Under the pieces are notes generated by a model. It saw nothing but the letters and a program-made list of their open reading frames with translations. It was not told where the DNA came from and ran no database searches. From the NCBI GenBank assembly GCA_024681195.1, contig JAILBH010000023.1, forward strand, positions 1-36,872: a stretch of 36,872 nt of DNA, written 5' to 3'. The number at the start of each line of letters is the position of its first letter. Position 1 is the first letter of the stretch. The position numbers and the translations under genes are program-made. The stretch comes from Treponema sp. (GTDB lineage Bacteria > Spirochaetota > Spirochaetia > Treponematales > Treponemataceae). This document shows positions 1 through 6,277 of this stretch, piece by piece.

Positions 1-195
1 ATACGAAAAAGTTTTTCCGGATTCTTTTGTAACAAAAAGACTTTCTAAAGAAGTTCCTTCCGGAATCCCTACATATACATCAACAAAGGCAACCTTATGT
101 CCTTTTTTAAGAAGAGCATTTGCAATAAGACTTGCAGAACAAAGCGAAACATCACGCTCAGGGCTAATACCACCGGCTAAAACAACAATTTTCAT
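1..195 (-). CDS. ddl: D-alanine--D-alanine ligase, N-terminal part (runs off window)
   Basis: Reverse-strand reading from the ATG at 195-193 stays open to the window edge, giving 65 residues that begin MKIVVLAGGISPERDVSLCS. The GG-x-S-x-ER-x-VSL pattern directly after the first beta strand is the N-terminal signature of D-Ala-D-Ala ligase, the cytoplasmic ATP-grasp enzyme that makes the D-Ala-D-Ala dipeptide for peptidoglycan. The ATP-grasp and catalytic regions lie outside the window and cannot be checked. An AGAGGA ribosome-binding site lies 5-6 nt before the ATG and overlaps the stop of the upstream gene (207-704), so the two are probably co-transcribed. The family call rests on the N-terminal motif alone. 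Confidence 0.8.
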   Translation of the reverse strand, partial: MKIVVLAGGISPERDVSLCSASLIANALLKKGHKVAFVDVYVGIPEGTSLESLFVTKESGKTFSY

Positions 196-206
196 ATAAT
201 CCTCTT

Positions 207-704
207 TTATTCTTTTGATTTTAAATAAATCTTGTATGATACCTCTTCGGCAGTTTTTCCAGAAATAGTTACAATATAATTTCCGTCACCGGGGTTGCCT
301 TTTATAAGCCGAACATTATCATAACGAACTTCTCCCGGAGCAACTCCACTCACTTTAACAACTCCCCCAAAATTTCCATTTTGAACCATAGTTGAATGAG
401 TAATAATTTCGCCATCAAAGATCCAGCCTTCTTCATCGCAATAATTTGTATAACGCAAGGTAACAACTGCTCCTGCGCCTTTGATTTTTACATCATAAAA
501 AAGCGTTCCCGAAATATCACCTTTTATAGTTTCGGTTCCGACCTTTGCGAGTGTATTCTTTTTATTCATATATGTAAGTTTGGTTTGAGTTTGATTAATA
601 TGCTTAAAATATGTAAGGGCATAATCTTCTGCAGTCGCCGCATTTTGCGCAAAAGCAGTCAGAGTCAAAACCATAAAAATGCATAAAAAGAAAATCTTTT
701 TCAT
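207..704 (-). CDS. Small secreted protein of unknown function
   Basis: 165 residues with a clear Sec signal peptide: MKK, a hydrophobic stretch, then a TAFAQ-type cleavage site near residue 20. The mature part of about 145 residues has no cysteine lipobox. It looks beta-rich, with alternating polar and hydrophobic strands such as DISGTLFYDVKIKGAGAVVT and NYIVTISGKTAEEVSYKIYL, so it is probably a periplasmic beta-sandwich protein. I do not recognise the family. Its stop lies 11 nt from the ddl start, so it may share a transcript with the cell-wall ligase. Whether it has a wall-related role is not shown by the sequence. Confidence 0.75.
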   Translation of the reverse strand: MKKIFFLCIFMVLTLTAFAQNAATAEDYALTYFKHINQTQTKLTYMNKKNTLAKVGTETIKGDISGTLFYDVKIKGAGAVVTLRYTNYCDEEGWIFDGEIITHSTMVQNGNFGGVVKVSGVAPGEVRYDNVRLIKGNPGDGNYIVTISGKTAEEVSYKIYLKSKE

Positions 705-732
705 ATAATCAGATTAAAATACAAAAGACAGA

Positions 733-762
733 TTGTAAAGTACAAAATATTTATACTATAAT
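733..762 (+). promoter_or_regulatory. Sigma70-type promoter of the EamA transporter
   Basis: TTGTAA at 733-738, an 18-nt spacer, and a consensus TATAAT at 757-762. The transcript would start near 769, leaving roughly 15 nt before the ATG at 785. No good ribosome-binding site is present in that leader. Confidence 0.4.
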
Positions 763-784
763 AAAAAAACAATTTTTAAGATTT

Positions 785-1678
785 ATGGAAAACAAAAAAA
801 AATCAGGTATTGGGTCAAAATTTCTTATACTTCTGGCAGGAATTCTATGGGGTTGTATGGGACTCTTTGTGCGTCCACTCAACGCAATGAAGCTATCTTC
901 CTGGGACATAGTCTTTTTGCGCGCAGTTTTTACAACTCTGTTTCTGGCAATTCTGCTGCTTACAAAAGACAAGAATCTTTTTAAAATAAAACTCCGGGAT
1001 CTGTGGTGTTTTCTTGGAACCGGGCTTTTGAGTATTGTCTTCTTTAACCTCTGCTATTTTAAAGCAATTACAATTACAACGCTATCTGTAGCTGCAATTC
1101 TTTTATATACAGCGCCTGCTTTTGTGATGATAATTTCTGCAATCTGCTTTAAAGAAAAAATTACAGTTCAAAAACTCATAGCACTTGTCCTTTCTTTTAC
1201 AGGATTAATTTTTGTAACCGGAGTTTTTAGCAGCACCCAAAGGCTTACACTTCCAACTTTTTTGATTGGGCTTGGAGCTGGACTTGGCTATGCACTCTAC
1301 TCTATTTTTGGACGCTTTGCAATTGACCGCGGTTACGAATCCTACACTATAAGCTTTTACACATTTTTGTTTGCAGCATTCACAACCGTCTTTTTTGTAA
1401 AACCAGTTAACATTGCATCCACAGTTACCGCCTCTCCTTTTTCCATCCTGCTGGTCCTTTTATTCGTACTTGTATCTACAGTAATTCCATACATTACTTA
1501 TACGCTGGGTCTAAAATCAGTAGAAAATGGACAGGCGTCAATCATCGCATCAATAGAACCCGTTGTTGCAGGTTTAAACGGAATCCTCTGGTTTGGAGAA
1601 AAACTTTCTGTAAGGGTAATAATCGGAATTGTTCTGGTTCTTACAGGAATTATAATCAGCAATTTAAAACGACGATAA
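785..1678 (+). CDS. EamA/DMT-superfamily membrane transporter
   Basis: 297 residues with about ten hydrophobic segments in two EamA repeats. The start, LLAGILWGCMGLFVRPL, is the usual first helix. Each half ends with the family pattern of a proline-containing helix followed by a short loop and E: TAPAFVMIISAICFKE in the first half and IEPVVAGLNGILWFGE in the second. Members export amino acids or other small metabolites from the cytoplasm; the substrate cannot be read from sequence. Length is normal for the family. It is a single-gene unit, divergent from the ddl-side gene, and its last 15 bp overlap the end of the convergent HTH gene at 1664. Start choice is tentative because there is no clear ribosome-binding site. 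Confidence 0.88.
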   Translation: MENKKKSGIGSKFLILLAGILWGCMGLFVRPLNAMKLSSWDIVFLRAVFTTLFLAILLLTKDKNLFKIKLRDLWCFLGTGLLSIVFFNLCYFKAITITTLSVAAILLYTAPAFVMIISAICFKEKITVQKLIALVLSFTGLIFVTGVFSSTQRLTLPTFLIGLGAGLGYALYSIFGRFAIDRGYESYTISFYTFLFAAFTTVFFVKPVNIASTVTASPFSILLVLLFVLVSTVIPYITYTLGLKSVENGQASIIASIEPVVAGLNGILWFGEKLSVRVIIGIVLVLTGIIISNLKRR

Positions 1679-2395
1679 GTTTTCCAGATCACTTCCAATA
1701 AACAAAGCTTTAAGATCTGCCTTACCTGTAATTCCAAGCACCGAATAGATATGTGATAAATCTTTTTTTATTGCACTTTCGCTTACCTTGTGAGTAATGG
1801 CCAGTGCCTTAATTGTTGTATTATTCAAAACTGTTTCTCTGATGCAATCCTTCTGACGTTCGGTAAACTTATAATCATCCAGAGAAATCTTACCGGCATC
1901 CTTTTTGTCATAGGCATGTCGGAACAAAAGATTTATGCAGCCGATTGTACAAAGTGAAAAAAGCACAATTCCAGCATATTCAAAAAAGGTTTTTACGCCG
2001 TAAGGAACAACAAGAGCAATTTTGGCAACCTCGAGCACAATGTAAACTATGAGGCGACGCTTTGCAACCAGACGATTTTCCAGCAGCATAAGAATAAACA
2101 GTATTGAAGTTAAGAACAGTGACGTGTAGATACGTCCGGTATATAGATTTGAGAAAATCAGGAGTTCGAGGGCTGCGTAATAAAGGATATGTTTATTATA
2201 AAAAAAGAGTGTAAGCACGCAGAGCACCAGCCCTACACCATATGCAGAATAAGAAACAATTTTTGAATAAGGCATTATGCTCAGCTCATAAGAAAAATCT
2301 GTAAGAAAATTCAGCAGCAGCATGAGGACAATATAAATAATCCCCACAATGGACATGAGACGGAACGGCTTGTCCAAAAGATTCTTATAATTCAT
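1664..2395 (-). CDS. Membrane protein with C-terminal LuxR-type HTH
   Basis: 243 residues. The first ~165 contain about six hydrophobic segments, and the last ~60 form a LuxR/GerE-like helix-turn-helix (FTERQKDCIRETVLN, then TIKALAITHKVSESAIKKDL and HIYSVLGITGKADL). The usual LT-x-RE-x-EV-L opening is seen as FTERQKDCI. This is a membrane-bound transcription factor of the rumen/gut type in which the sensor is a bundle of transmembrane helices. It is the last gene after nfeD-SPFH-S41, separated from S41 by 51 bp that contain a hairpin and an extended -10, so it may have its own promoter. The targets and the signal are unknown. The 3' end overlaps the convergent EamA gene by 15 bp. Confidence 0.8.
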   Translation of the reverse strand: MNYKNLLDKPFRLMSIVGIIYIVLMLLLNFLTDFSYELSIMPYSKIVSYSAYGVGLVLCVLTLFFYNKHILYYAALELLIFSNLYTGRIYTSLFLTSILFILMLLENRLVAKRRLIVYIVLEVAKIALVVPYGVKTFFEYAGIVLFSLCTIGCINLLFRHAYDKKDAGKISLDDYKFTERQKDCIRETVLNNTTIKALAITHKVSESAIKKDLSHIYSVLGITGKADLKALFIGSDLENLSSF

Positions 2396-2401
2396 AGTTC
2401 T

Positions 2402-2410
2402 ATTATATCA
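2402..2410 (-). promoter_or_regulatory. Extended -10 promoter abutting the HTH gene
   Basis: On the minus strand TGATATAAT (2410-2402) is a perfect extended -10. Only 6 nt separate it from the ATG at 2395, so transcription would start at or next to the start codon. No ribosome-binding site is present between them. There is no convincing -35 element at normal spacing; the region where it would lie is occupied by the hairpin repeat at 2420-2442. Confidence 0.35.
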
Positions 2411-2419
2411 TAACTCCCC

Positions 2420-2442
2420 TGTCATTGCGAGGAGCAATGACA
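2420..2442. repeat. Palindromic dispersed repeat (9-bp stem, 5-nt loop)
   Basis: TGTCATTGC, loop GAGGA, GCAATGACA: a perfect 9-bp inverted repeat in the gap between the S41 and HTH genes. Its first 14 bases, TGTCATTGCGAGGA, recur exactly at 30655-30668 inside the end of murJ. No T-run follows on either strand, so it is not a canonical intrinsic terminator. It resembles the short CATTGCGAGGAG-type dispersed repeats known from many bacterial genomes. Confidence 0.7.
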
Positions 2443-2446
2443 ACGT

Positions 2447-3739
2447 TTAATTGAAATACTCATAAATCTTATTGTAAATCCCGTCTTCGCCGCGGAGCCA
2501 TTCTTCATACGATTCATAAGCGGGTACATCGGGGAAGGTTCCACAATGTACATCTGTATGTGTTACTTCCTGAGCCCTCTTGTAAAGATCCGGAACATCA
2601 TCAAGAATGGTTGGATAAGTAAAATAACAATTAAGCTTTTTAAGATGATTATTTGGAGAAACCCAGGTGTAATTTAATACAGCCTGCCCTGTTTCTTCAC
2701 CAAAAAGCTTAACCTTGGGATAGTTTCTTAAAAAATCATTTATAAACATGCAGGCACAGGAATAGGTTCTTCCGGTTGCAACAACTGCAAGATTATATTT
2801 GTCCAGTTCTTCCTTATTTTTGTAAAGCAGATAATTAAGATCTGTTTGTGCTGAAACTGCGCCGCCCGGGTTGTAACGCAAATCAAAAACTACAGTATCG
2901 TAGTTTCCGGTTTTAAGCTGGGTCAGCAGGTCAGAAATCCAGTCTTTTAAAGAATAATCTGCATCGTCCTTGCAGGAATTATACTGCATGTAAACAGTTT
3001 TTTTATCCGGGTCTGTTTCTATTGTAAAAGGAGTTCTCTTATCATTGTGGTGCAGGAATTCATTCCACTTTTCAGGAACTACATGGTACCACAAGGTATT
3101 ACTTGTCGGGGTAAAAGGCCTGCACACAACATTTACCATTTTGCCTTCCTGATTTTCCAGAGTAAGATTAACCCGGTTTTTCTTTTGAACAAGTCCTGCT
3201 GTCTCCAGAGCAAAATAGCTTATGCCATTTGATTCCATGTAATATTTTGCACCCATGTCCGTCTCATATGGATGAACAGAATCTGCAGAAAGTATTTTGT
3301 TGACCTGCTCTATGTTTACTCCGCCAATTTCTACAAGCTTCCAGCCAAGATATTTTTTATTTTTGGGCAGGGTATAATAAACATGATAGTCCTTGCCAAA
3401 GCAGTAAAAATGAAAAGGAATTATTTTTCCGTATAAATCATTATAATCCACCGGGATTAAAGAAAGATGAACACATTTGAATTCTTTTAATATATCCCGG
3501 AGTCTGAAAATGCATTCAAGTCTGTTAATTTTACCTTCCATTACTTCTTCTTTAAGCTGGTCAAACGGCTCGGGGTCATAAAGGTCCTTAAACACAGATG
3601 TCCTCATATCAATCTGCATACGTTCAATATCGTAATACAAATCTTTTGGAGTAACTTCTTCTGTCTGGTCGCCTTTACAAGCAGAGACCCCAAAAAGAAT
3701 CGGCAATAAAAGCAATAAAACTAACAGACTCTTTTTCAT
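2447..3739 (-). CDS. S41-family serine peptidase-like lipoprotein
   Basis: 430 residues. The start MKKSLLVLLLLLPILFGVSAC is a lipoprotein signal with the acylated cysteine at position 21, placing the protein on a membrane surface in the periplasm. The C-terminal half carries S41 (tail-specific protease-like) landmarks: VVFDLRYNPGGAVS around 283-296, the nucleophile loop TGRTYSCACMFINDF with candidate catalytic Ser327, and LFGEETGQ at 345-352. There is no obvious PDZ domain between the halves. The substrate is unknown. It starts 8 nt after the SPFH gene, so it probably acts with that membrane-quality-control pair. A catalytically inactive relative cannot be excluded, because the Lys or Glu partner was not placed with certainty. 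Confidence 0.82.
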   Translation of the reverse strand: MKKSLLVLLLLLPILFGVSACKGDQTEEVTPKDLYYDIERMQIDMRTSVFKDLYDPEPFDQLKEEVMEGKINRLECIFRLRDILKEFKCVHLSLIPVDYNDLYGKIIPFHFYCFGKDYHVYYTLPKNKKYLGWKLVEIGGVNIEQVNKILSADSVHPYETDMGAKYYMESNGISYFALETAGLVQKKNRVNLTLENQEGKMVNVVCRPFTPTSNTLWYHVVPEKWNEFLHHNDKRTPFTIETDPDKKTVYMQYNSCKDDADYSLKDWISDLLTQLKTGNYDTVVFDLRYNPGGAVSAQTDLNYLLYKNKEELDKYNLAVVATGRTYSCACMFINDFLRNYPKVKLFGEETGQAVLNYTWVSPNNHLKKLNCYFTYPTILDDVPDLYKRAQEVTHTDVHCGTFPDVPAYESYEEWLRGEDGIYNKIYEYFN

Positions 3740-3747
3740 TATTTCAC

Positions 3748-4632
3748 CTACTTCTTTGCAATCTCTGCAACGCTTGTTACAACCCCTGCAAGACTCTGTA
3801 AATCAGACGGAACAATAATCTTTGTTGCCTGACCATCAGCTGCTTTTTCAAAGGCTTCGAGGCTGCGGAGCTTAAGAACGGCATTGTCCATTCCGGCATC
3901 CTTGAGCATCTTAAGACCTTCTGCCTTAGCCTGCTGAACCTCGCGGATAGCTTCGGCTTCACCCTTTGCCTTCTGGATTGCAGATTCCTTCTGAGCTTCG
4001 GCCTGAAGAATCATTGCCTGCTTCTGTCCTTCTGCTTCCAGGATTGCAGACTGCTTGTGACCTTCTGCAATAAGAATCTGTTCACGGCGTTCGCGTTCTG
4101 CCTTCATCTGCTTTTCCATGGCTTCGCGGATTGCCTGTGGAGGTTCAATGTTCTTAACTTCTACACGGTTTACCTTAATTCCCCATGGGTCTGTTGCTTC
4201 ATCCAAAATTGAGCGCATCTTTGTATTGATAACGTCACGGCTTGTAAGAGACTCATCAAGTTCAAGTTCACCAATAATGTTACGCAAAGTTGTTGCACTA
4301 AGATTTTCCAGAGCGTTGATTGGCTTTTCTACACCATATGTGTACAGCTTTGGATCTGTAATCTGAAAGTAAACAACAGTGTCAATCATCATTGTTACGT
4401 TATCTTTTGTAATTACAGGCTGTGGCGGGAAGTCAAAAACCTTCTCTTTGAGCGAAACCTTTTTTGCAATGCGGTCAATAAGCGGCATCTTTACATGCAA
4501 ACCAACATTCCAGGTTTTATGGAATCCTCCAAGACGTTCAATTACATAAGCATCTGACTGCGGAACAATTCTGATATTTGTAATAATCAGAATCATAACC
4601 AAAACACCAATTGCAATAAGTACCCAAATCAT
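3748..4632 (-). CDS. SPFH/band-7 (stomatin/paraslipin, QmcA-like) membrane protein
   Basis: 294 residues. One N-terminal membrane anchor (residues 2-20) is followed by a stomatin/prohibitin (SPFH) domain at about 20-180, with typical stretches such as AYVIERLGGFHKTW, VTKDNVTMMIDTVVYF-like strands, ENLSATTLRNIIGELELDE and WGIKVNRVEVKNIEPP. An Ala/Glu/Gln-rich coiled coil (about 170-240, with repeated AEGQKQA-type units) completes the family layout. Such proteins oligomerise into membrane scaffolds that organise membrane proteins and proteases. The preceding gene is its classic partner NfeD, only 1 nt away, and the AAAGGAG ribosome-binding site lies inside the end of that gene, implying translational coupling. 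Length is normal. Confidence 0.93.
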   Translation of the reverse strand: MIWVLIAIGVLVMILIITNIRIVPQSDAYVIERLGGFHKTWNVGLHVKMPLIDRIAKKVSLKEKVFDFPPQPVITKDNVTMMIDTVVYFQITDPKLYTYGVEKPINALENLSATTLRNIIGELELDESLTSRDVINTKMRSILDEATDPWGIKVNRVEVKNIEPPQAIREAMEKQMKAERERREQILIAEGHKQSAILEAEGQKQAMILQAEAQKESAIQKAKGEAEAIREVQQAKAEGLKMLKDAGMDNAVLKLRSLEAFEKAADGQATKIIVPSDLQSLAGVVTSVAEIAKK

Positions 4633-4633
4633 A

Positions 4634-5086
4634 TTATATCTCCTTTACATACGCCGTAACGCCGGCAATTTCTTCGATAATGCACTTGCTGCCTTTTTCA
4701 AGAACTATGTCTTCTTTTACGGCTGCAGTCCATTCCATACCATTGATTTTGATAGACCCTTTGTCCAGTGCTGTAATTTTCTTTGTTACCACGGCAATCT
4801 GTCCGATTACGCGTTCATAGTTTGTAGCAATCTGCTTCTGGCTAAGCTTCTTTTTTACAACAGGTCGTGTAAATATAAGCAGTGCCATAGCAAGTGCAAC
4901 AAAGATGAACAACTGCGCAACAAACGGAAGCGGCGTGAATGCAAGGAATACCATTACAAACGCACTTATTCCAAACCATATGGTAGTAAGGGCCAGAGTA
5001 AGCGATTCAATCACCACACAGATGATGGTCACCGCAACCCAAACCCAAGGCAAGTTATCACCCAAGACTTGAATAATACTTTGCAT
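4634..5086 (-). CDS. NfeD-family membrane protein (short form)
   Basis: 150 residues with three or four hydrophobic segments in the first ~80 and a small OB-fold-like C-terminal domain (about 92-150: RVIGQIAVVTKKI, GSIKINGMEWTAAVKED, GSKCIIEEIAGVTAYVKEI). The order of membrane helices then OB domain is that of short NfeD (YbbK-like), the obligate neighbour of SPFH proteins. It has no ClpP-type protease domain, which the long NfeD form carries; a separate S41 peptidase gene follows two genes downstream. It is the first gene of the operon, with a good ribosome-binding site (AGAGAGGT) and a sigma70 promoter at 5127-5155. Confidence 0.9.
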   Translation of the reverse strand: MQSIIQVLGDNLPWVWVAVTIICVVIESLTLALTTIWFGISAFVMVFLAFTPLPFVAQLFIFVALAMALLIFTRPVVKKKLSQKQIATNYERVIGQIAVVTKKITALDKGSIKINGMEWTAAVKEDIVLEKGSKCIIEEIAGVTAYVKEI

Positions 5087-5126
5087 AAGCTACCTCTCTA
5101 AAAAAGTTTTTTTGCTAGCTGAGTTT

Positions 5127-5155
5127 AATATACGGCACAATCCCCGCGGGTGCAA
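5127..5155 (-). promoter_or_regulatory. Sigma70-type promoter of the nfeD-SPFH-S41 operon
   Basis: Minus-strand TTGCAC (5155-5150), a 17-nt spacer, and TATATT (5132-5127). It lies about 40 bp upstream of the nfeD ATG. The first GTnAC repeat (5158-5171) ends just upstream of the -35, a typical place for an activator or an upstream operator. Confidence 0.55.
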
Positions 5156-5157
5156 CG

Positions 5158-5215
5158 GTGACCTTGGTTACTTTTGGGGTGACCTTAGTTACTCAAAAAA
5201 AGTAACGAAAGTTAC
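5158..5215. promoter_or_regulatory. Three tandem GTnAC-N4-GTTAC sites between divergent operons
   Basis: The sites are GTGACCTTGGTTAC (5158-5171), GTGACCTTAGTTAC (5179-5192) and GTAACGAAAGTTAC (5202-5215). Each is 14 bp with half-sites 9 bp apart, and successive sites start 21 and 23 bp apart, about two helical turns. They fill the space between the nfeD promoter (minus) and the merR promoter (plus). The GACCTT core recurs once more at 5239-5244 inside the merR promoter. This looks like an operator array. The regulator is unknown; the adjacent MerR protein is the obvious candidate. Confidence 0.6.
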
Positions 5216-5236
5216 CAGTTTTTTTTATTTTTTTTC

Positions 5237-5267
5237 TTGACCTTCCACTTGGTGGAACCCTTATTAT
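5237..5267 (+). promoter_or_regulatory. MerR-type promoter and operator of the merR gene
   Basis: TTGACC (5237-5242) and TATTAT (5262-5267) are separated by 19 bp, the over-long spacing typical of MerR-regulated promoters. The spacer holds a perfect dyad, TTCCAC-TTG-GTGGAA (5243-5257). This predicts autoregulation by the encoded MerR protein. An alternative sigma70 reading, TTGGTG (5249-5254) with an 18-nt spacer and TATAAT (5273-5278), would instead place the dyad over the -35. Confidence 0.5.
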
Positions 5268-5298
5268 AGAGATATAATTTAGTATTGGAGAAAACAAT

Positions 5299-5943
5299 AT
5301 GAAAATTTACCAGGTCGAAGAGATTGTCGGAATCACTAAGAAAAATATCCGGTTCTACGAAGATGAGGGATTGCTTAATCCGGAAAGAAATCCCCAGAAC
5401 GGCTACAGAGATTATACTCTTAAGGATGTCCGCGAACTGCAGAAAATTAAGCTGTTAAGAAAGCTTTCGATTCCGCTTGAAGATATCAGGCTGCTGCAAA
5501 AAGGAAATCAAAGCCTTGGGCAGATTCTGAACCGTCAGATTGAACGGCTTAATCAGGAACAGAAGAACGCTGAATTTATGAAAAACTTCTGCGAAAAACT
5601 CTATTCCGAAATAACCGACCTGAATACCCTTGATCCAGTCCAGTATCTTTCAGAAATGAAAAATCTCGAAAAAGGAGGTGCAGAATTTATGGACGTAAAA
5701 AACAAGGATATAAACAATAGGAAAAAGACGGGCGCAATAATTTCGGCAATAGTGTTCTGTTCTCTTGTACTGCTTGGACTCATACCGTTGGTTCTTGCAA
5801 TCCATGAGGTAGGACGTCTTATCTGGCCTATGCTCATCTTTTTTATTGTAACTGGTTTCGTATTAATCGGTACAATTGTTGCACTGATTATGCGTATAAA
5901 AGAAATAAACAAAGGGGAAGAAATCGAAGCCCTTAAATATTAA
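5299..5943 (+). CDS. Membrane-anchored MerR-family transcriptional regulator
   Basis: 214 residues. Residues 1-68 are a MerR winged helix (YQVEEIVGITKKNIRFYEDE, GLLNPERN, NGYRDYTLKDVRELQKIKLL) and about 70-105 form the usual dimerisation coiled coil. Two transmembrane helices follow, at about 145-168 and 173-198. Soluble MerR proteins have an effector domain at this point; here it is a membrane anchor, so the protein would bind DNA while tethered to the inner membrane. GGAG 8 nt before the ATG supports the start. Its own promoter carries a MerR-like dyad. The YbjQ-family gene follows 19 nt later. A perfect internal ribosome-binding site before Met131 may also give a separate two-helix product. 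Confidence 0.85.
   Translation: MKIYQVEEIVGITKKNIRFYEDEGLLNPERNPQNGYRDYTLKDVRELQKIKLLRKLSIPLEDIRLLQKGNQSLGQILNRQIERLNQEQKNAEFMKNFCEKLYSEITDLNTLDPVQYLSEMKNLEKGGAEFMDVKNKDINNRKKTGAIISAIVFCSLVLLGLIPLVLAIHEVGRLIWPMLIFFIVTGFVLIGTIVALIMRIKEINKGEEIEALKY
5671..5943 (+). other. Possible internal translation start in merR giving an 84-residue membrane protein
   Basis: AAAGGAGGTG (5671-5680) is a full-length match to the anti-Shine-Dalgarno sequence. It lies 8 nt before an in-frame ATG at 5689. Translation from there would give 84 residues: a short charged start followed by the two transmembrane helices only, without the DNA-binding domain. The same bases also encode Lys-Gly-Gly of MerR, so chance is possible. 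It is, however, one of the strongest ribosome-binding sites I noticed in the window. Confidence 0.3.
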
Positions 5944-5962
5944 CTTATAAGGAGGCGGGAAT

Positions 5963-6277
5963 ATGATGCTCGTATCTATTGATTCAATTCCGGGAAAAAA
6001 TTTTGAAGCACTCGGATTAGTAAAGGGAACTATTGTTCAGTCAAAAAACTTTGGACGTGATTTTATGGCAAGCCTTAAGACTTTAGTTGGTGGAGAAATT
6101 GCCGGCTATACAGAAATGCTCAACGAAGCACGCCAGATTGCTACAAAGCGTATGGTAGACGAAGCAGAAGCTCTTGGAGCAGATGCAGTAGTTGGAGTAC
6201 GCTACGGCTCTTCTGCAGTAATGCAGGGTGCTGCCGAAGTTGTTGCATACGGAACTGCCGTAAAATTTAAGGCTTAA
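5963..6277 (+). CDS. YbjQ/UPF0145-family protein
   Basis: 104 residues covering the whole YbjQ (UPF0145) domain: GLVKGTIVQSKNFGRDFMAS, LVGGEIAGYTEMLNEARQIA, then the signature EALGADAVVGVRYGSS and the closing EVVAYGTAVKF. It is a small cytoplasmic protein thought to form pentamers; its function is unknown. AAGGAGG lies close upstream; the start is at 5963 or at the next ATG, 5966. It is co-directional with the membrane MerR gene and probably in its operon. YbjQ proteins often accompany membrane-stress genes, which suits the neighbouring nfeD-SPFH unit. Its TAA overlaps the convergent uxaC TAA within the shared bases TTAA. Confidence 0.9.
   Translation: MMLVSIDSIPGKNFEALGLVKGTIVQSKNFGRDFMASLKTLVGGEIAGYTEMLNEARQIATKRMVDEAEALGADAVVGVRYGSSAVMQGAAEVVAYGTAVKFKA

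Noticed and set aside
2420-2442. Palindrome after the S41 gene as an intrinsic terminator
   Set aside because: There is no T-run on the minus strand after the stem, and the sequence recurs elsewhere as a dispersed repeat.
5202-5235. GTAAC-GAAA-GTTAC hairpin followed by a T-rich run, as a plus-strand terminator
   Set aside because: The stem is only 5 bp of mixed A/T and G/C, no plus-strand gene lies upstream to be terminated, and the same bases are better explained as the third copy of the GTnAC operator array.
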